Of a stretch of 38,667 nt of DNA, positions 24,754 through 34,043 are shown one piece after another. How positions within the stretch are numbered: position 1 is the first letter of the stretch; each line of letters begins with the position of its first letter. This stretch comes from Verrucomicrobiota bacterium (GTDB lineage: Bacteria > Verrucomicrobiota > Verrucomicrobiia > Chthoniobacterales > Chthoniobacteraceae), in assembly GCA_003402745.1 (NCBI GenBank), contig QQND01000023.1, positions 1-38,667 of the forward strand, written 5' to 3'. A program made the position numbers and the translations under genes. The notes under the pieces are model-generated. The model made no database searches. It was not told where the DNA came from and was given only the letters and a program-made list of their open reading frames with translations.

Positions 24754-26430
24754 TCAGTGGTTCGCCTTGGCCTCTTTGGCCGCCGCCGCAATCCCCCCGG
24801 GCAGGCAGGCTCCGCAGCCGCTTGCAAAAAAGTCATTCCCCTTGTCGTCCACGAGAATGAATGCGGGGAAATTCTCCACCTCGATTTTCCAGACTGCCTC
24901 CATCCCCAACTCCGGGTACTCGAGCACTTCCACCTTCTTGATGTTCTCCTTCGCTAAAATCGCGGCCGGCCCCCCGATGCTTCCCAAATAAAAGCCTCCG
25001 TGCTTTTTGCAGGAGTCGGTCACCTGCGCGCTCCGGTTGCCCTTTGCAAGCATCACCATCGAACCACCCAGCGCCTGGAACATTTCAACGTAAGAATCCA
25101 TGCGCCCAGCGGTGGTCGGTCCGAAACTGCCCGAAGCGTAACCCACCGGAGTCTTTGCCGGACCCGCGTAATAAACCGGATGCTGTTTAAAATAATCGGG
25201 CAACCCCAAGCCGGCATCGACGCGTTCCTTCAGTTTGGCGTGCGCGATGTCGCGGGCGACCACCAGCGGGCCGTTGAGCAGCACGCGGGTCGTGACAGGG
25301 TGCCTGGAAAGCTCGGCTAAAATTTCAGCCATCGGTTGGTTCAGATCGATGTGCACTGCTCCGTCGCCCTTGAGCAGGCGCAACGCCTCGGGAATGAAGT
25401 GGCCTGGGTTCTCCTCCATCTGTTCCAGCCAGATCCCCTCCTTGTTGATCTTCGCCTTAATGTTGCGGTCCGCCGAACACGAAACTCCTACGCCCACCGG
25501 GCAACTCGCCCCGTGCCGAGGCAGCCGGATCACCCGCACGTCCAGGGCAAAATACTTTCCCCCAAACTGCGCTCCAATCCCAGTGCCCTGCGCCAATTTC
25601 AGCGCCAGGGCTTCCGCCTCCAGATCGCGAAATGCCCGGCCATGTTCATTTCCGGTGGTGGGCAGGTCCTCCAGATACTTTGCCGAGGCGAGTTTGACCG
25701 TCTTCAGGCAGGCTTCGGCGCTCGTGCCGCCGATCACAAAAACAAGGTGGTAGGGCGGGCAGGCCGCCGTTCCCAGCGAACGCATTTTTTCGAGGAAAAA
25801 CTTCTCCAATGCCTTCGGATTCAACAGCGCCTTCGTCTCCTGATACAGGAAGGTCTTGTTCGCAGAACCGCCTCCCTTCGCCACGAAAAGAAATTGATAC
25901 TCCGCGCCCTCAGACGCATAGAGGTCGATTTGCGCAGGCAGGTTGGTGCCTGTGTTCACTTCGTGGAACATGTCGAGAGCCGCCGTCTGGGAATAGCGCA
26001 GGTTCTCCTGAGTGTAGCACTCGTAGACTCCCCTTGAAAGCCACTCCGCGTCGTCCGAGCCAGTCCAAACCTGTTGTCCTTTTTTCCCAACAATAGTCGC
26101 CGTGCCCGTGTCTTGGCAGAAAGGCAGGATTCCTTGTGCGGCAATCTCCGCGTTTTTAAGCAGGGTTAACGCAACGTAGCGGTCGTTTTCGGAAGCCTCG
26201 GGATCCTCGAGAATCGCCGCCACCTGCTTCAAATGCTTTTCGCGCAGCATAAAAGAGCAGTCATGCATGGCCTGCCTCGCAAGAAAGGCCAAGGCGCCGG
26301 GCTCCACCCTTAAAACTGGGGTGCCCTCAAATTCGCCCACCCGCACACCCTCCTTGGAAAGGAGCCGGTAAGCCGTCGAGTCTGAGCCGTGGGGAAAAGG
26401 TTCTTGGTAGGTAAAAGCGGGTGTCGCCAT
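24754..26430 (-). CDS. Fumarate hydratase class I ([4Fe-4S], single-chain)
   Basis: Interconverts fumarate and L-malate with an oxygen-sensitive [4Fe-4S] cluster. From the ATG at 26430 the product is 558 residues, close to the 548 of E. coli FumA/FumB, with both halves in one chain. The cluster cysteines fall at 105 (PFCQDTGTA), 224 ([10 protein letters not shown]) and 318 ([11 protein letters not shown]), matching the positions known for E. coli FumA. The C-terminal half holds [10 protein letters not shown] and KGNRSAQV. An extension to 26535 is open but would add 35 residues of unrelated sequence; homologues start near [13 protein letters not shown]. It is one of the few genes here with a partial ribosome-site-like AGGG upstream. 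A tartrate dehydratase is the main alternative, but the length and motifs favour fumarase. Confidence 0.93.
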   Translation of the reverse strand: MATPAFTYQEPFPHGSDSTAYRLLSKEGVRVGEFEGTPVLRVEPGALAFLARQAMHDCSFMLREKHLKQVAAILEDPEASENDRYVALTLLKNAEIAAQGILPFCQDTGTATIVGKKGQQVWTGSDDAEWLSRGVYECYTQENLRYSQTAALDMFHEVNTGTNLPAQIDLYASEGAEYQFLFVAKGGGSANKTFLYQETKALLNPKALEKFFLEKMRSLGTAACPPYHLVFVIGGTSAEACLKTVKLASAKYLEDLPTTGNEHGRAFRDLEAEALALKLAQGTGIGAQFGGKYFALDVRVIRLPRHGASCPVGVGVSCSADRNIKAKINKEGIWLEQMEENPGHFIPEALRLLKGDGAVHIDLNQPMAEILAELSRHPVTTRVLLNGPLVVARDIAHAKLKERVDAGLGLPDYFKQHPVYYAGPAKTPVGYASGSFGPTTAGRMDSYVEMFQALGGSMVMLAKGNRSAQVTDSCKKHGGFYLGSIGGPAAILAKENIKKVEVLEYPELGMEAVWKIEVENFPAFILVDDKGNDFFASGCGACLPGGIAAAAKEAKANH

Positions 26431-26497
26431 AAACCTGACCCTATCCAATAAATCCCCTGGCATGCCACATTTTCCCTCGTGCCCCGGGGGCGCCGCC

Positions 26498-26529
26498 GGG
26501 AACACGGCCCTGAACCGGACCGTGTTCCC
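26498..26529 (-). terminator. Perfect 10-bp hairpin after the cupin gene (no T-tract)
   Basis: GGGAACACGG (26498-26507) pairs perfectly with CCGTGTTCCC (26520-26529) around a 12-base loop. It begins 14 bases past the stop of the minus-strand cupin gene and ahead of the fumarase start. There is no T-run on either side, so it may protect the cupin mRNA 3' end or act with Rho rather than as an intrinsic terminator. Confidence 0.5.
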
Positions 26530-26543
26530 TTTCAAAGAGCAGC

Positions 26544-27800
26544 CTAGCGCTTGTAAGCGCCCATCGCGGGAGCATCCGGATTCACTTCCGGCCCGAAGTA
26601 ACGCAGCACCACCAGAGGCTCTGTTTCGCTCAGGTTTTCAAACGTCACACCCGCCTTAGCCCCTGCCTCCGTGCAGAAAAACTCATCCTCGGTCAGTTCC
26701 GTGAACCGGATCAACTTGGGACTGTTGAGGGTCTGCCCGTTGATTTTTCCAACGCCCTGCACGCAGATCAGGCCGTAGGCGCCGTTATCGTGAATGGTGC
26801 ACTTCACGCCTGGCTCGACCGTGAGCTCCTTGGCGGTGAAGAGCTGCGCCTTCTTAATGCGGCCGTAAACGATCCAGCGGTCCACGTACCCTTCGCTCTG
26901 GGTATCGGCGACGGGAATTGGCTCTAGGTAGTGGTTGTCCTTAAAGTTCGGGTCGCAGTTGCCTTCCCAGTCGAGCTGGTCAACGATGAAGTCGATGTCT
27001 TGGTGGTGCTCCTTGGGCATGTCCTTCACGAGAAGATCCCACGGTACATAACGGCCTTCCACAAGGTTCTGGTACATGCCGAAAACATCACTGCCCCACT
27101 GGGGTTCGTAGGTGCAAAGCGAGCCCGGTGCGTGCAGCACGCAAGGGGGGATCAGCCAGCCGGTACCGGGTTTGAGGCGGTAGGCGCGGGAAAGGTCCAG
27201 AATCCCGTTGTCACCCTTGTTCCAGTCCGCAATGCACTTGCGCACCTGGTCCTTGGTCGTCCCGGGCTCGAGTCCCATGAACGTGTACGGGAAGTTGTTC
27301 CCCACGTTGTTGTGCTGGGGCGGGAAGTAGTAAGACTCCGGCTTGCCCTCTAGACCCACCAGTTTTGCCTGCTCGGCGCTCTGGTGCATATGGTGCGGAA
27401 TGGGCCCCATGTTATCGAAAAATTTGGAGTACACCGGCCACTTGTTGTACTTGCTCCAAATCGATTCACCGATCAGCAGCGAACCGCACTCGGCCACCGC
27501 TTCCTGCAGGGTGAAGCGGTGGTGCCCGGCGACCACATACGACAAACCTTCGTCGTGGGTCCGGTTGTCATTCGCCGCGGGGGTGGTGGACGCAAACCAG
27601 CGCTCGTCGATGCCGCCCCGGTTCAGGCCGAACGCATAAAGGTCGTCCGGATGGAGCTTGAGACGCTTGCCGGGCTGCAAAAAGGATCGGGGCACCCAGC
27701 AGGGGGCCAAACGCAGCAGCCCGCCAGTGGCTTCGAGTTGGGATTCAACCGCGGAGCGGACGTTCGAAGTCAGGATTTGAAGTGAGGTGACGTGGTTCAT
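26544..27800 (-). CDS. Cupin-fold protein resembling class I phosphomannose isomerase, function unknown
   Basis: A 418-residue product from the ATG at 27800 (the open frame continues to 27983 but homology-like sequence begins [18 protein letters not shown]). A first cupin (about 80-235) carries a metal set of the phosphomannose-isomerase kind: His137 and His139 in [12 protein letters not shown], Glu143 and His223 in CVLHAPG. A second cupin (about 320-400) has [29 protein letters not shown] and may not bind metal. [16 protein letters not shown] is a well-ordered motif I do not recognise from known families. Its start faces rhaA across 392 bases, so a shared control region and a part in sugar metabolism are likely. 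Possible roles: isomerisation of a rhamnose-related sugar or sugar phosphate, or a sugar-responsive regulator. It is not RhaM mutarotase, which is about 100 residues. Confidence 0.7.
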   Translation of the reverse strand: MNHVTSLQILTSNVRSAVESQLEATGGLLRLAPCWVPRSFLQPGKRLKLHPDDLYAFGLNRGGIDERWFASTTPAANDNRTHDEGLSYVVAGHHRFTLQEAVAECGSLLIGESIWSKYNKWPVYSKFFDNMGPIPHHMHQSAEQAKLVGLEGKPESYYFPPQHNNVGNNFPYTFMGLEPGTTKDQVRKCIADWNKGDNGILDLSRAYRLKPGTGWLIPPCVLHAPGSLCTYEPQWGSDVFGMYQNLVEGRYVPWDLLVKDMPKEHHQDIDFIVDQLDWEGNCDPNFKDNHYLEPIPVADTQSEGYVDRWIVYGRIKKAQLFTAKELTVEPGVKCTIHDNGAYGLICVQGVGKINGQTLNSPKLIRFTELTEDEFFCTEAGAKAGVTFENLSETEPLVVLRYFGPEVNPDAPAMGAYKR

Positions 27801-28192
27801 GGATTTAAAAGAAACTGCGGGACGCACCCGCGCAGGGGCGACATTGATCCACGCTGCACAGAAGGAATCAACCTTGAAACCGAAAACTCTTGCAGATGCC
27901 CGCCCCATTAAAACGCCAAGCGCTTCAAGCCTATTGTGCTTGAGCCCAAAATCGCCGGAGCAACCGGCCTTCTGCCCAGCCACAAAATCTTATCCCAAAT
28001 CCTGAAGAAAACTGGTCTTTCTCTCCCGGGTGCTGCGGTCTTTGAATCATCCATAAACCTAAAAGAGACGGTATTACCCCCAAGCCCACGCCGCAGAAGG
28101 ATTCGCCAAAACAGACCCAACCAGTTTACACATTCCGGCGCGGCCCCTGCCATCTCACCAATCCAAGCGCGCCGCCACACAACGCAGAGCCC
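27801..28192. promoter_or_regulatory. Divergent control region between the cupin gene and rhaA
   Basis: These 392 bases separate the divergent cupin and rhaA genes and must hold promoters for both. Two symmetric sites overlap near the middle: the palindrome AAGCGCTT at 27918-27925, which has the AA-N-CG-N-TT core of LacI-family operators, and the inverted repeat TCAAGC (27925-27930) / GCTTGA (27938-27943). I could not identify convincing -35/-10 pairs. No regulator gene is in the window, so the binding protein is unknown. Confidence 0.5.
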
Positions 28193-29470
28193 ATGAAACC
28201 CAAAACGAAAGCGCCCGCAAACACCGCGTCACCCTCTTACACTCTGGCTAAGGAGCGTTATGCAGAGCTCGGCGTGGACTCGGATGCCGCGCTCCAGGCC
28301 CTTGCCGGAATCTCCATCTCCGTTCATTGCTGGCAAGGGGACGACGTGGGCGGGTTTGAAAAAAACAGGGAAACCCTCGGCGGTGGCATCGCGGTCACCG
28401 GCAACTATCCGGGCAAAGCGCGCACACCTCTTGAATTGAGGGCGGACCTTGAAAAAGCCCTTTCGCTCATTCCCGGGAGGCACCGCGTCAATTTACACGC
28501 CTGTTACGGCGAGTTTGAGGGCAAAGGAGTCGACCGCGACGCCATCGCGCCGGAGCATTTCCGGAGCTGGATTGAATGGGCGAAGACCCACAAACTCGGA
28601 CTCGATTTCAACCCCACCTTCTTTTCCCACCCAAAGGCGGCCGATGGGTTCACCCTCTCCCACCACGACAAAGAGATCCGCGACTTTTGGATCGAACACG
28701 GCCGGCGGAGCCGCGAAATCGGAGCGGTCATGGGCAAAGCCCTCGGTTCACCGACCGTCACCAACGTCTGGGTCCCGGATGGCACCAAAGACACCCCTGC
28801 AGACCGCCTCGCACCCAGGGAACGCCTGGCGGAATCCCTCGACTCTGTTTTTCAGGCTAAACTCAAAGGCAATCTCGACGCCGTGGAACCCAAGCTTTTC
28901 GGCATCGGCTCTGAAAGTTACGTGGTGGGCTCTGCTGAATTTTACCTGGGATACGCCGTTTCCCGCCAGAAACTGCTCTGCCTGGATGCGGGTCACTTTC
29001 ATCCCACGGAGGGGATTGCCGACAAGATCTCCGGCGTGCTGCCGTTTATCCCTGAGCTGCTGCTCCATGTCAGCCGCGGGGTCCGTTGGGACAGCGACCA
29101 CGTCGTGGTCCTGAACGACGACCTGCTTTCAATCGCACGGGAAATTGTTGCCAACGGGTTTCTCAACCGCACCCACATCGGGCTCGATTATTTCGACGCG
29201 AGCATCAACCGGGTGGCGGCGTGGGTGATCGGCACAAGGGCAATGCAACGGGCCCTGCTGGCAGCTTTGCTGGAGCCGACCCAGGCGCTGCGCGCAGTCG
29301 AATTGGAGGGTGACTTCACCAGCCGCCTCGCCCTCCAGGAGGAACTCAAGGTCCTCCCCTCCGGCGCCGTCTGGGAAGAGTTCTGCGAACGACAAAACGT
29401 CCCCTCCGGAATGCGCTGGATCGCAGAGGTACGCGCCTACGAGGCCTCCGTGCTTTCCCTCCGAGAGTAG
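28193..29470 (+). CDS. rhaA: L-rhamnose isomerase
   Basis: Interconverts L-rhamnose and L-rhamnulose, the first cytoplasmic step. The 425 residues align closely by eye with E. coli RhaA (419): [10 protein letters not shown] (43-52), [10 protein letters not shown] (100-109), [11 protein letters not shown] (137-147), [15 protein letters not shown] (237-251), [10 protein letters not shown] (264-273), [13 protein letters not shown] (292-304) and [10 protein letters not shown] (331-340). Metal ligands matching E. coli Glu234, Asp267, His294, Asp334 and the catalytic His270, Asp302, Asp304 appear at Glu232, Asp265, His292, Asp332, His268, Asp300 and Asp302. It opens the rhamnose operon; the ABC genes start 41 bases on. 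There is no Shine-Dalgarno before the ATG. Confidence 0.97.
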   Translation: MKPKTKAPANTASPSYTLAKERYAELGVDSDAALQALAGISISVHCWQGDDVGGFEKNRETLGGGIAVTGNYPGKARTPLELRADLEKALSLIPGRHRVNLHACYGEFEGKGVDRDAIAPEHFRSWIEWAKTHKLGLDFNPTFFSHPKAADGFTLSHHDKEIRDFWIEHGRRSREIGAVMGKALGSPTVTNVWVPDGTKDTPADRLAPRERLAESLDSVFQAKLKGNLDAVEPKLFGIGSESYVVGSAEFYLGYAVSRQKLLCLDAGHFHPTEGIADKISGVLPFIPELLLHVSRGVRWDSDHVVVLNDDLLSIAREIVANGFLNRTHIGLDYFDASINRVAAWVIGTRAMQRALLAALLEPTQALRAVELEGDFTSRLALQEELKVLPSGAVWEEFCERQNVPSGMRWIAEVRAYEASVLSLRE

Positions 29471-29511
29471 TCGGCCGCAGAGCCGTCAGCATTCCCCCCA
29501 CCCTCCTCTTC

Positions 29512-31023
29512 ATGAGACAGCCCCTGCTCCGCCTCTCCCAGATCACAAAGTCCTTCGGAGCGGTTCGCGCCCTCAAAGGAGTTTCCTTCGAGTTGCACCC
29601 CGGCGAAGTGCACGCGCTCTTGGGCGAAAATGGAGCAGGCAAATCGACCTTGATCAAGGTCATCACCGGAGCCCATCAACCCGACGGCGGGACTCTCGAA
29701 ATTGGCGGCACCACCGTTTCCAATCTCACCCCCACCCGCGCCCGGAAGCTGGGAATTGCCTGCATTTATCAGCAACCCGCTCTTTTTCCGGATTTGAGCG
29801 TCTCTGAAAACATCGGCCTGCGCCTTGAAGGGGGTGCCTTTTTCGCCAAGGTGCACTGGAAGCAGCGCCGGAAAAACGCCGACGCCCTCCTCGCCAGAAT
29901 CGGTGCCGCCCTCGATCCCGAAACCCCGGTCCGCTCCCTTTCCATGCCTGAGCAGCAGCTCGTAGAAATCGCCTGCGCTCTGGGTTCCGGTGCCAAAACG
30001 GTGATCATGGACGAGCCCACAGCCTCCCTCACTCAGGTCGAACAGGAATTGCTTTTCGGAGTCGTGCGCGACCTCCGAGCCTCTGGAGCCGGGGTGGTTT
30101 ATATCTCGCACCGCCTGGAGGAAATCTTCGCCCTCGCCGACCGCGTCACCGTGCTGCGCGACGGTCAGAGCATCTCCACCCGGGCCGTCCGCTCGGAACT
30201 GGGCGCCATGGAACTCACCGAGGAGGAGCTCATCAGCCTGATGGTCGGACGCGAGGTTGCCTCCATTTACCCTCACCGCGGCGGATCTCCCGGCGAAACA
30301 GTGCTGGAATTGGAGAACGTCTGCTGCGCCGCGGGCGGCATCGCGAATATCTCGCTTGCAGTGCGGGCCGGCGAGATCCTCGGCCTCGCAGGCCTCGTGG
30401 GCGCAGGGCGCACGGAGTTGGCTCGCGTTCTTTTTGGAATCACCCCCGCCGACAGCGGCACAATCCGCCTTCTCGGCCGCAACGTGCAAGTCCGCAGTCC
30501 CCAGCAAGCCGTTTCCCTGGGAATCGGCTACGTGCCCGAAGACAGAAGACGGCACGGGGTCATCCTTCCGATGCCGATTGCCGAGAACATGAGCATGGCG
30601 GTCCATCCCAAACTGTTTCCCGGAAAATGGCTTCGCTTTGAGGCCGAGCGGGCCCTCGGGCTGCGCTTTATCGAGGAACTAGGCATCAAGGCCTACGGCC
30701 CGGAGGCGCCCGGTGGAAGCCTGAGCGGCGGCAACCAGCAAAAGGTGTCGCTCGCGCGCTGGCTCGCGACCGAACCCAGGCTGCTCATTTTGGACGATCC
30801 CACCCAGGGGGTGGATGTGGGAGCCAAAAGCGAGATCCACAGAATCATCCGCGATTTAGCCGCCAAAGGGCTTGCCGTGCTGATGATCTCAAGCGACCTG
30901 CCTGAGGTCCTTGGCATGAGCGACCGGATTGCGGTCATGCGCGGAGGCCGTCTGGTTGAAACGTTCGAAGGCTCCACCGCCACCGCCCAGCGCGTCATGT
31001 CCGCCGCCCTACGCCCTTCATGA
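29512..31023 (+). CDS. rhaT: L-rhamnose ABC importer, ATP-binding protein (two NBDs)
   Basis: Energising subunit of a carbohydrate-uptake-2 (RbsA/MglA-type) importer. The 503 residues contain two ATPase halves. The first has Walker A GENGAGKST (38-46) and Walker B VIMDEPTAS but a weak signature (LSMPEQQLVEIA). The second has a degenerate Walker A (GLVGAGRTELAR) but a full signature LSGGNQQKV (404-412) and LLILDDPTQGVDVGAKSE. This asymmetric pairing is normal in the family and gives one or two composite sites. The stop overlaps the next ATG as ATGA. The symbol follows the Rhizobium rhaSTPQ naming, not the E. coli RhaT symporter. Rhamnose specificity is inferred from the cluster. Confidence 0.9.
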   Translation: MRQPLLRLSQITKSFGAVRALKGVSFELHPGEVHALLGENGAGKSTLIKVITGAHQPDGGTLEIGGTTVSNLTPTRARKLGIACIYQQPALFPDLSVSENIGLRLEGGAFFAKVHWKQRRKNADALLARIGAALDPETPVRSLSMPEQQLVEIACALGSGAKTVIMDEPTASLTQVEQELLFGVVRDLRASGAGVVYISHRLEEIFALADRVTVLRDGQSISTRAVRSELGAMELTEEELISLMVGREVASIYPHRGGSPGETVLELENVCCAAGGIANISLAVRAGEILGLAGLVGAGRTELARVLFGITPADSGTIRLLGRNVQVRSPQQAVSLGIGYVPEDRRRHGVILPMPIAENMSMAVHPKLFPGKWLRFEAERALGLRFIEELGIKAYGPEAPGGSLSGGNQQKVSLARWLATEPRLLILDDPTQGVDVGAKSEIHRIIRDLAAKGLAVLMISSDLPEVLGMSDRIAVMRGGRLVETFEGSTATAQRVMSAALRPS

Positions 31024-31949
31024 AACGTTACTTCCGCGAACTTTCAGTGGCCGCTGCGCTGGTTTTACTGCTGCTCCTGCTGGCGCTCTTCGCCCCCCAT
31101 TTCTACGAACTGCAGCCCCTCCTCTCCCGGCTGACCGCGCAGATTCCCACCCTCGTGCTCACCCTCGGCATCGCCCTCGTGATGCTCACCCGGCAGATCG
31201 ACATTTCTGTGGGCTCGCAATTCGGCCTCTGTGCCGTGCTTGCCGGGCTCGTCTCCGCCGGCGGCCACGGGCTCCCCGTCTCCCTTGCCGCCGCGCTCGG
31301 AGCAGGAGCGTTCATGGGGGCACTCAACGGTTGCCTCGTCGCGTGGATGCGCCTCCCAAGCATCGTTGTGACTCTGGCGACCATGGTCACGTGGGCGGAG
31401 GTGCTGCGCCTCTTCCAACAGGGTAAATTTGTCAACCTCGCCCCTGGCGTCCAGTGGTTCGGCCTCTCTCAACTCGGAGGCCAGCTCACCCTTCTCGGCG
31501 TCGGCGGCGCGCTAGTCGCCCTCGCCGCGTACCTTCTCAAAAACACCTCCGGAGGCCGCCATGTCTATGCGGTCGGTTCCGACGCGGAAGCGGCGCGTCT
31601 GTCAGGAATCAATCCAAGCGCCGTAACCTTCGGCGTCTTTGTGCTCATGGGCACGCTCGCGGGACTGGCCGCCGTGCTCAACCTGGTGCAATCCCCCCAA
31701 GTCGACCCAAAGTGCGGCACGGGCCTGGAGCTTAAAGCGATCGCCGCGGCTGTCGTGGGCGGCGTTGCCGTCAACGGCGGGCGGGGCAGCCTCTGGGGCG
31801 CTTTGGCGGGCTTGCTCCTGCTTGCAACCATCAACCCGGCACTCACTTTTCTCCACGTCGAAGCCTACTGGGAAAAGGCCATCCAAGGCCTCGTGATCCT
31901 CCTCGCAGTCATCGCCGACGGCATCCGAAGCCGCCGGAACCTGAACTGA
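31020..31949 (+). CDS. rhaP: L-rhamnose ABC importer, permease 1
   Basis: Inner-membrane channel subunit of the BPD-transp-2 family (RbsC-like). The 309 residues form about eight to ten hydrophobic spans, the first at about 8-25 (VAAALVLLLLLLALFAP). The conserved periplasmic-loop motif RQIDISVGS lies at about 58-66, and the coupling-helix region ELKAIAAAVVGGVAVNGGRGS is near 235-257. Translation is coupled to rhaT by a 4-base overlap, and the second permease begins 3 bases after its stop, indicating a heterodimeric channel. Specificity rests on the rhamnose gene context. Confidence 0.9.
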   Translation: MKRYFRELSVAAALVLLLLLLALFAPHFYELQPLLSRLTAQIPTLVLTLGIALVMLTRQIDISVGSQFGLCAVLAGLVSAGGHGLPVSLAAALGAGAFMGALNGCLVAWMRLPSIVVTLATMVTWAEVLRLFQQGKFVNLAPGVQWFGLSQLGGQLTLLGVGGALVALAAYLLKNTSGGRHVYAVGSDAEAARLSGINPSAVTFGVFVLMGTLAGLAAVLNLVQSPQVDPKCGTGLELKAIAAAVVGGVAVNGGRGSLWGALAGLLLLATINPALTFLHVEAYWEKAIQGLVILLAVIADGIRSRRNLN

Positions 31950-31952
31950 ACC

Positions 31953-32969
31953 ATGGCCTCCCTCTCCCCTTCCCTCAAAAAAAACGTGCTCCGGCACGAA
32001 TCGCTTCTGCTCCTGGTGCTCCTTTTGGAGTTCGCCTTCCTTTGCCTGTACGCCCGCAACTTTGGAACCCCGGACAACCTGAGCAACGTCGTCCGGCACT
32101 CCGCAGAAATCGGCCTCCTGGCGCTGGCCATGATGCCCGTCATACTCACCGGGGGCATTGACCTTTCGGTGGGCTCATTAATGGGACTTTGCGCGGTTTT
32201 ATTCGGAGTGCTCACCCACGACTACCACCTTGCCACCCTGCCGGCCGCGGCCGTCACTTTGGCGGCAGGCCTTTTTGCCGGTGGTTTTAACGCCTTTCTT
32301 ATTACTGCCCTACGCCTGCCTCCGCTCATTGTTACCCTTGGCACCTACTCCCTGTTCCGGGGCCTGGCGGAGGCCATCACTCAGGGCACAAAAACCTACC
32401 GCGCTTTTGATCCCGCCTTTCTTTCCCTAGGCGAAACACGCTGGTTCGGCGTGCCACTCCAAGCCTGGATCCTGACCGCTGCGGCCGCTTCCTTTTATCT
32501 GCTCGTACACCGCTCCACCTTCGGGCGAAGCTTCCGCGCGATCGGATTTTCCCCCGAAGGCGCCCGTTACGCGGGCCTTTCCGTCCAGAGCCGCACCGCC
32601 CTGCCCTATCTGCTCACCGGTCTGGTCGCTGCTCTCGCCGCTCTTTTGTTCACCGCCCGACTGCGCCAGGCCCGCGCCGATGCTGGCACCGGCTACGAAC
32701 TCTGCGCGATCACCGCCGTGGTCCTCGGCGGCACCAGCATTTTTGGCGGCGTGGGCACTCTCCCTGGAACGCTGGCCGGGATCGCCGCCATCGCCGTTTT
32801 AACCAACGGAATCGGACGCGTCCCCGCCGTCTTCAAGGCCGGAATCGGGGGCGAACTCGCCTCCCTTCTCACCGGTGCCTTGCTCCTTGTCGCCCTTGCA
32901 GGCCCGGAGCTTGCAAGGGTTCTCTCAACCCGCTCCGCAAAGATTTCCCCATCCCCAAAAACCCTCTAG
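31953..32969 (+). CDS. rhaQ: L-rhamnose ABC importer, permease 2
   Basis: Second BPD-transp-2 permease, 338 residues, paralogous to the preceding gene. It has the same landmark motifs: GGIDLSVGSLMGL at about 68-80 and YELCAITAVVLGGTSIFGGVG near 248-268, among about eight to ten membrane spans. It starts 3 bases after rhaP. The N-terminal cytoplasmic tail (about 1-18) is basic (SLKKNVLRHE), in line with the positive-inside rule. Two distinct permeases are typical of the Rhizobium-type rhamnose system. Confidence 0.9.
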   Translation: MASLSPSLKKNVLRHESLLLLVLLLEFAFLCLYARNFGTPDNLSNVVRHSAEIGLLALAMMPVILTGGIDLSVGSLMGLCAVLFGVLTHDYHLATLPAAAVTLAAGLFAGGFNAFLITALRLPPLIVTLGTYSLFRGLAEAITQGTKTYRAFDPAFLSLGETRWFGVPLQAWILTAAAASFYLLVHRSTFGRSFRAIGFSPEGARYAGLSVQSRTALPYLLTGLVAALAALLFTARLRQARADAGTGYELCAITAVVLGGTSIFGGVGTLPGTLAGIAAIAVLTNGIGRVPAVFKAGIGGELASLLTGALLLVALAGPELARVLSTRSAKISPSPKTL

Positions 32970-33010
32970 TCTCCCCTCTCCTCATCCACCCTCACCGACA
33001 CGTCCTCCCT

Positions 33011-34021
33011 ATGAAACGCTCCCAATTCCTGGCATCTCTCCTTGCTCTTCCTGCCGCCATTTTACTGCCCGGCTGCGAAAAAACCGACCCCGCCGCGCCC
33101 GCTTCAAGCGGCAAAAAACTCACCGTGGCCTTCATGCCTAAAAGCAAGGGCAACAGCTATTTCATCGCCTGCGAAAAAGGCGCCAGAGAGGCCGCCCAAG
33201 AACTCGGCGTGGAACTCCTTTTTGACGGCCCCACAAATACAGACCCTGCCAAACAGAACGAGATTGTCGAAAACTGGATCACCCTCGGCGTCGATGTCAT
33301 GGCCGTCGCCTGCGAAAACCGCGAAGGCATTTCGGGCGCCCTGAAAAAAGCGCAGGACAAGGGCATCAAAGTCGTCACCTACGACAGCGACACCACCCCG
33401 GATGCACGCGCCTTCTTCGTCAACCAAGCCACCCCGCAAGGCATCGCGGAAGCGCTCATGGACGAGGCCGCCAGGTTGTGCGCCGAGGAGGGCGAATTTG
33501 CCATCATCACCGCGACGCTGACCGCCGCCAACATGAACGAGTGGCGCAAACACATCGAATCCAGGCTCGCGGCTAAGTACCCGAAAATGAAACTCGTCGA
33601 CACCAAACCCTGCGACGACCAAAAGGACAAAGCCCAGGCCGAGGCCACCAACCTGATGAGTGCCTACCCCGCACTCAAGTGCATCATGGCCATCTGCTCT
33701 CCGGCAGTTCCCGGCGCGGCTGAGGCGATTAAACAGGCTGGCAAGACGGGCGCCGTCAAGCTCACCGGCCTTGGCTTGCCGTCGGAAAACCGCGCCTACC
33801 TCAAGGAGGGCGTCACGCAGAGCGTCATTCTCTGGAGGGTCGCGGATCTGGGCTACCTCGCCATCCAAGCTGCCGTCGCCTCGGGCAACGCCACGCTCAA
33901 ACCCGGGGCAAAGACTTTCAAAGCAGGCCGTCTGGGCGAACTTGAAATCGAGGAAACCTCCATCATCCTTGGCAAACCGTTCATCTTCAACAAAGAGAAC
34001 GTCGACCAGTTTGACTTTTAG
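33011..34021 (+). CDS. rhaS: L-rhamnose ABC importer, lipoprotein sugar-binding subunit
   Basis: Periplasmic-binding-protein-1 (RbsB-like) receptor that hands sugar to the permeases. The 336 residues begin with a lipoprotein signal MKRSQFLASLLALPAAILLPGC with the lipobox LLPGC and lipidated Cys22. The mature part shows the two-lobed fold: VAFMPKSKGNSYFIACEKGARE, DVMAVACENREG, KVVTYDSDTTPDARAFFVNQ and the hinge-proximal SVILWRVADLGYLAI. A membrane-tethered receptor is notable for a Gram-negative envelope, where soluble receptors are usual, though it is known. It follows rhaQ by 41 bases and precedes the rhamnosidase by 22. The symbol refers to the Rhizobium transporter subunit, not the E. coli AraC-type RhaS. 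Confidence 0.9.
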   Translation: MKRSQFLASLLALPAAILLPGCEKTDPAAPASSGKKLTVAFMPKSKGNSYFIACEKGAREAAQELGVELLFDGPTNTDPAKQNEIVENWITLGVDVMAVACENREGISGALKKAQDKGIKVVTYDSDTTPDARAFFVNQATPQGIAEALMDEAARLCAEEGEFAIITATLTAANMNEWRKHIESRLAAKYPKMKLVDTKPCDDQKDKAQAEATNLMSAYPALKCIMAICSPAVPGAAEAIKQAGKTGAVKLTGLGLPSENRAYLKEGVTQSVILWRVADLGYLAIQAAVASGNATLKPGAKTFKAGRLGELEIEETSIILGKPFIFNKENVDQFDF

Positions 34022-34043
34022 CAGCCTCCCGGCTCCACTCCCT

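Noticed and set aside
27801-27983. Longer N-terminus for the cupin protein
   Set aside because: The added 61 residues show no cupin-like sequence and would use up half of the divergent control region with rhaA.
33660-34043. Longer N-terminus for the rhamnosidase
   Set aside because: It overlaps rhaS by more than 360 bases, has biased Ser/Arg/Pro composition, and would bury the signal peptide that starts at 34044.
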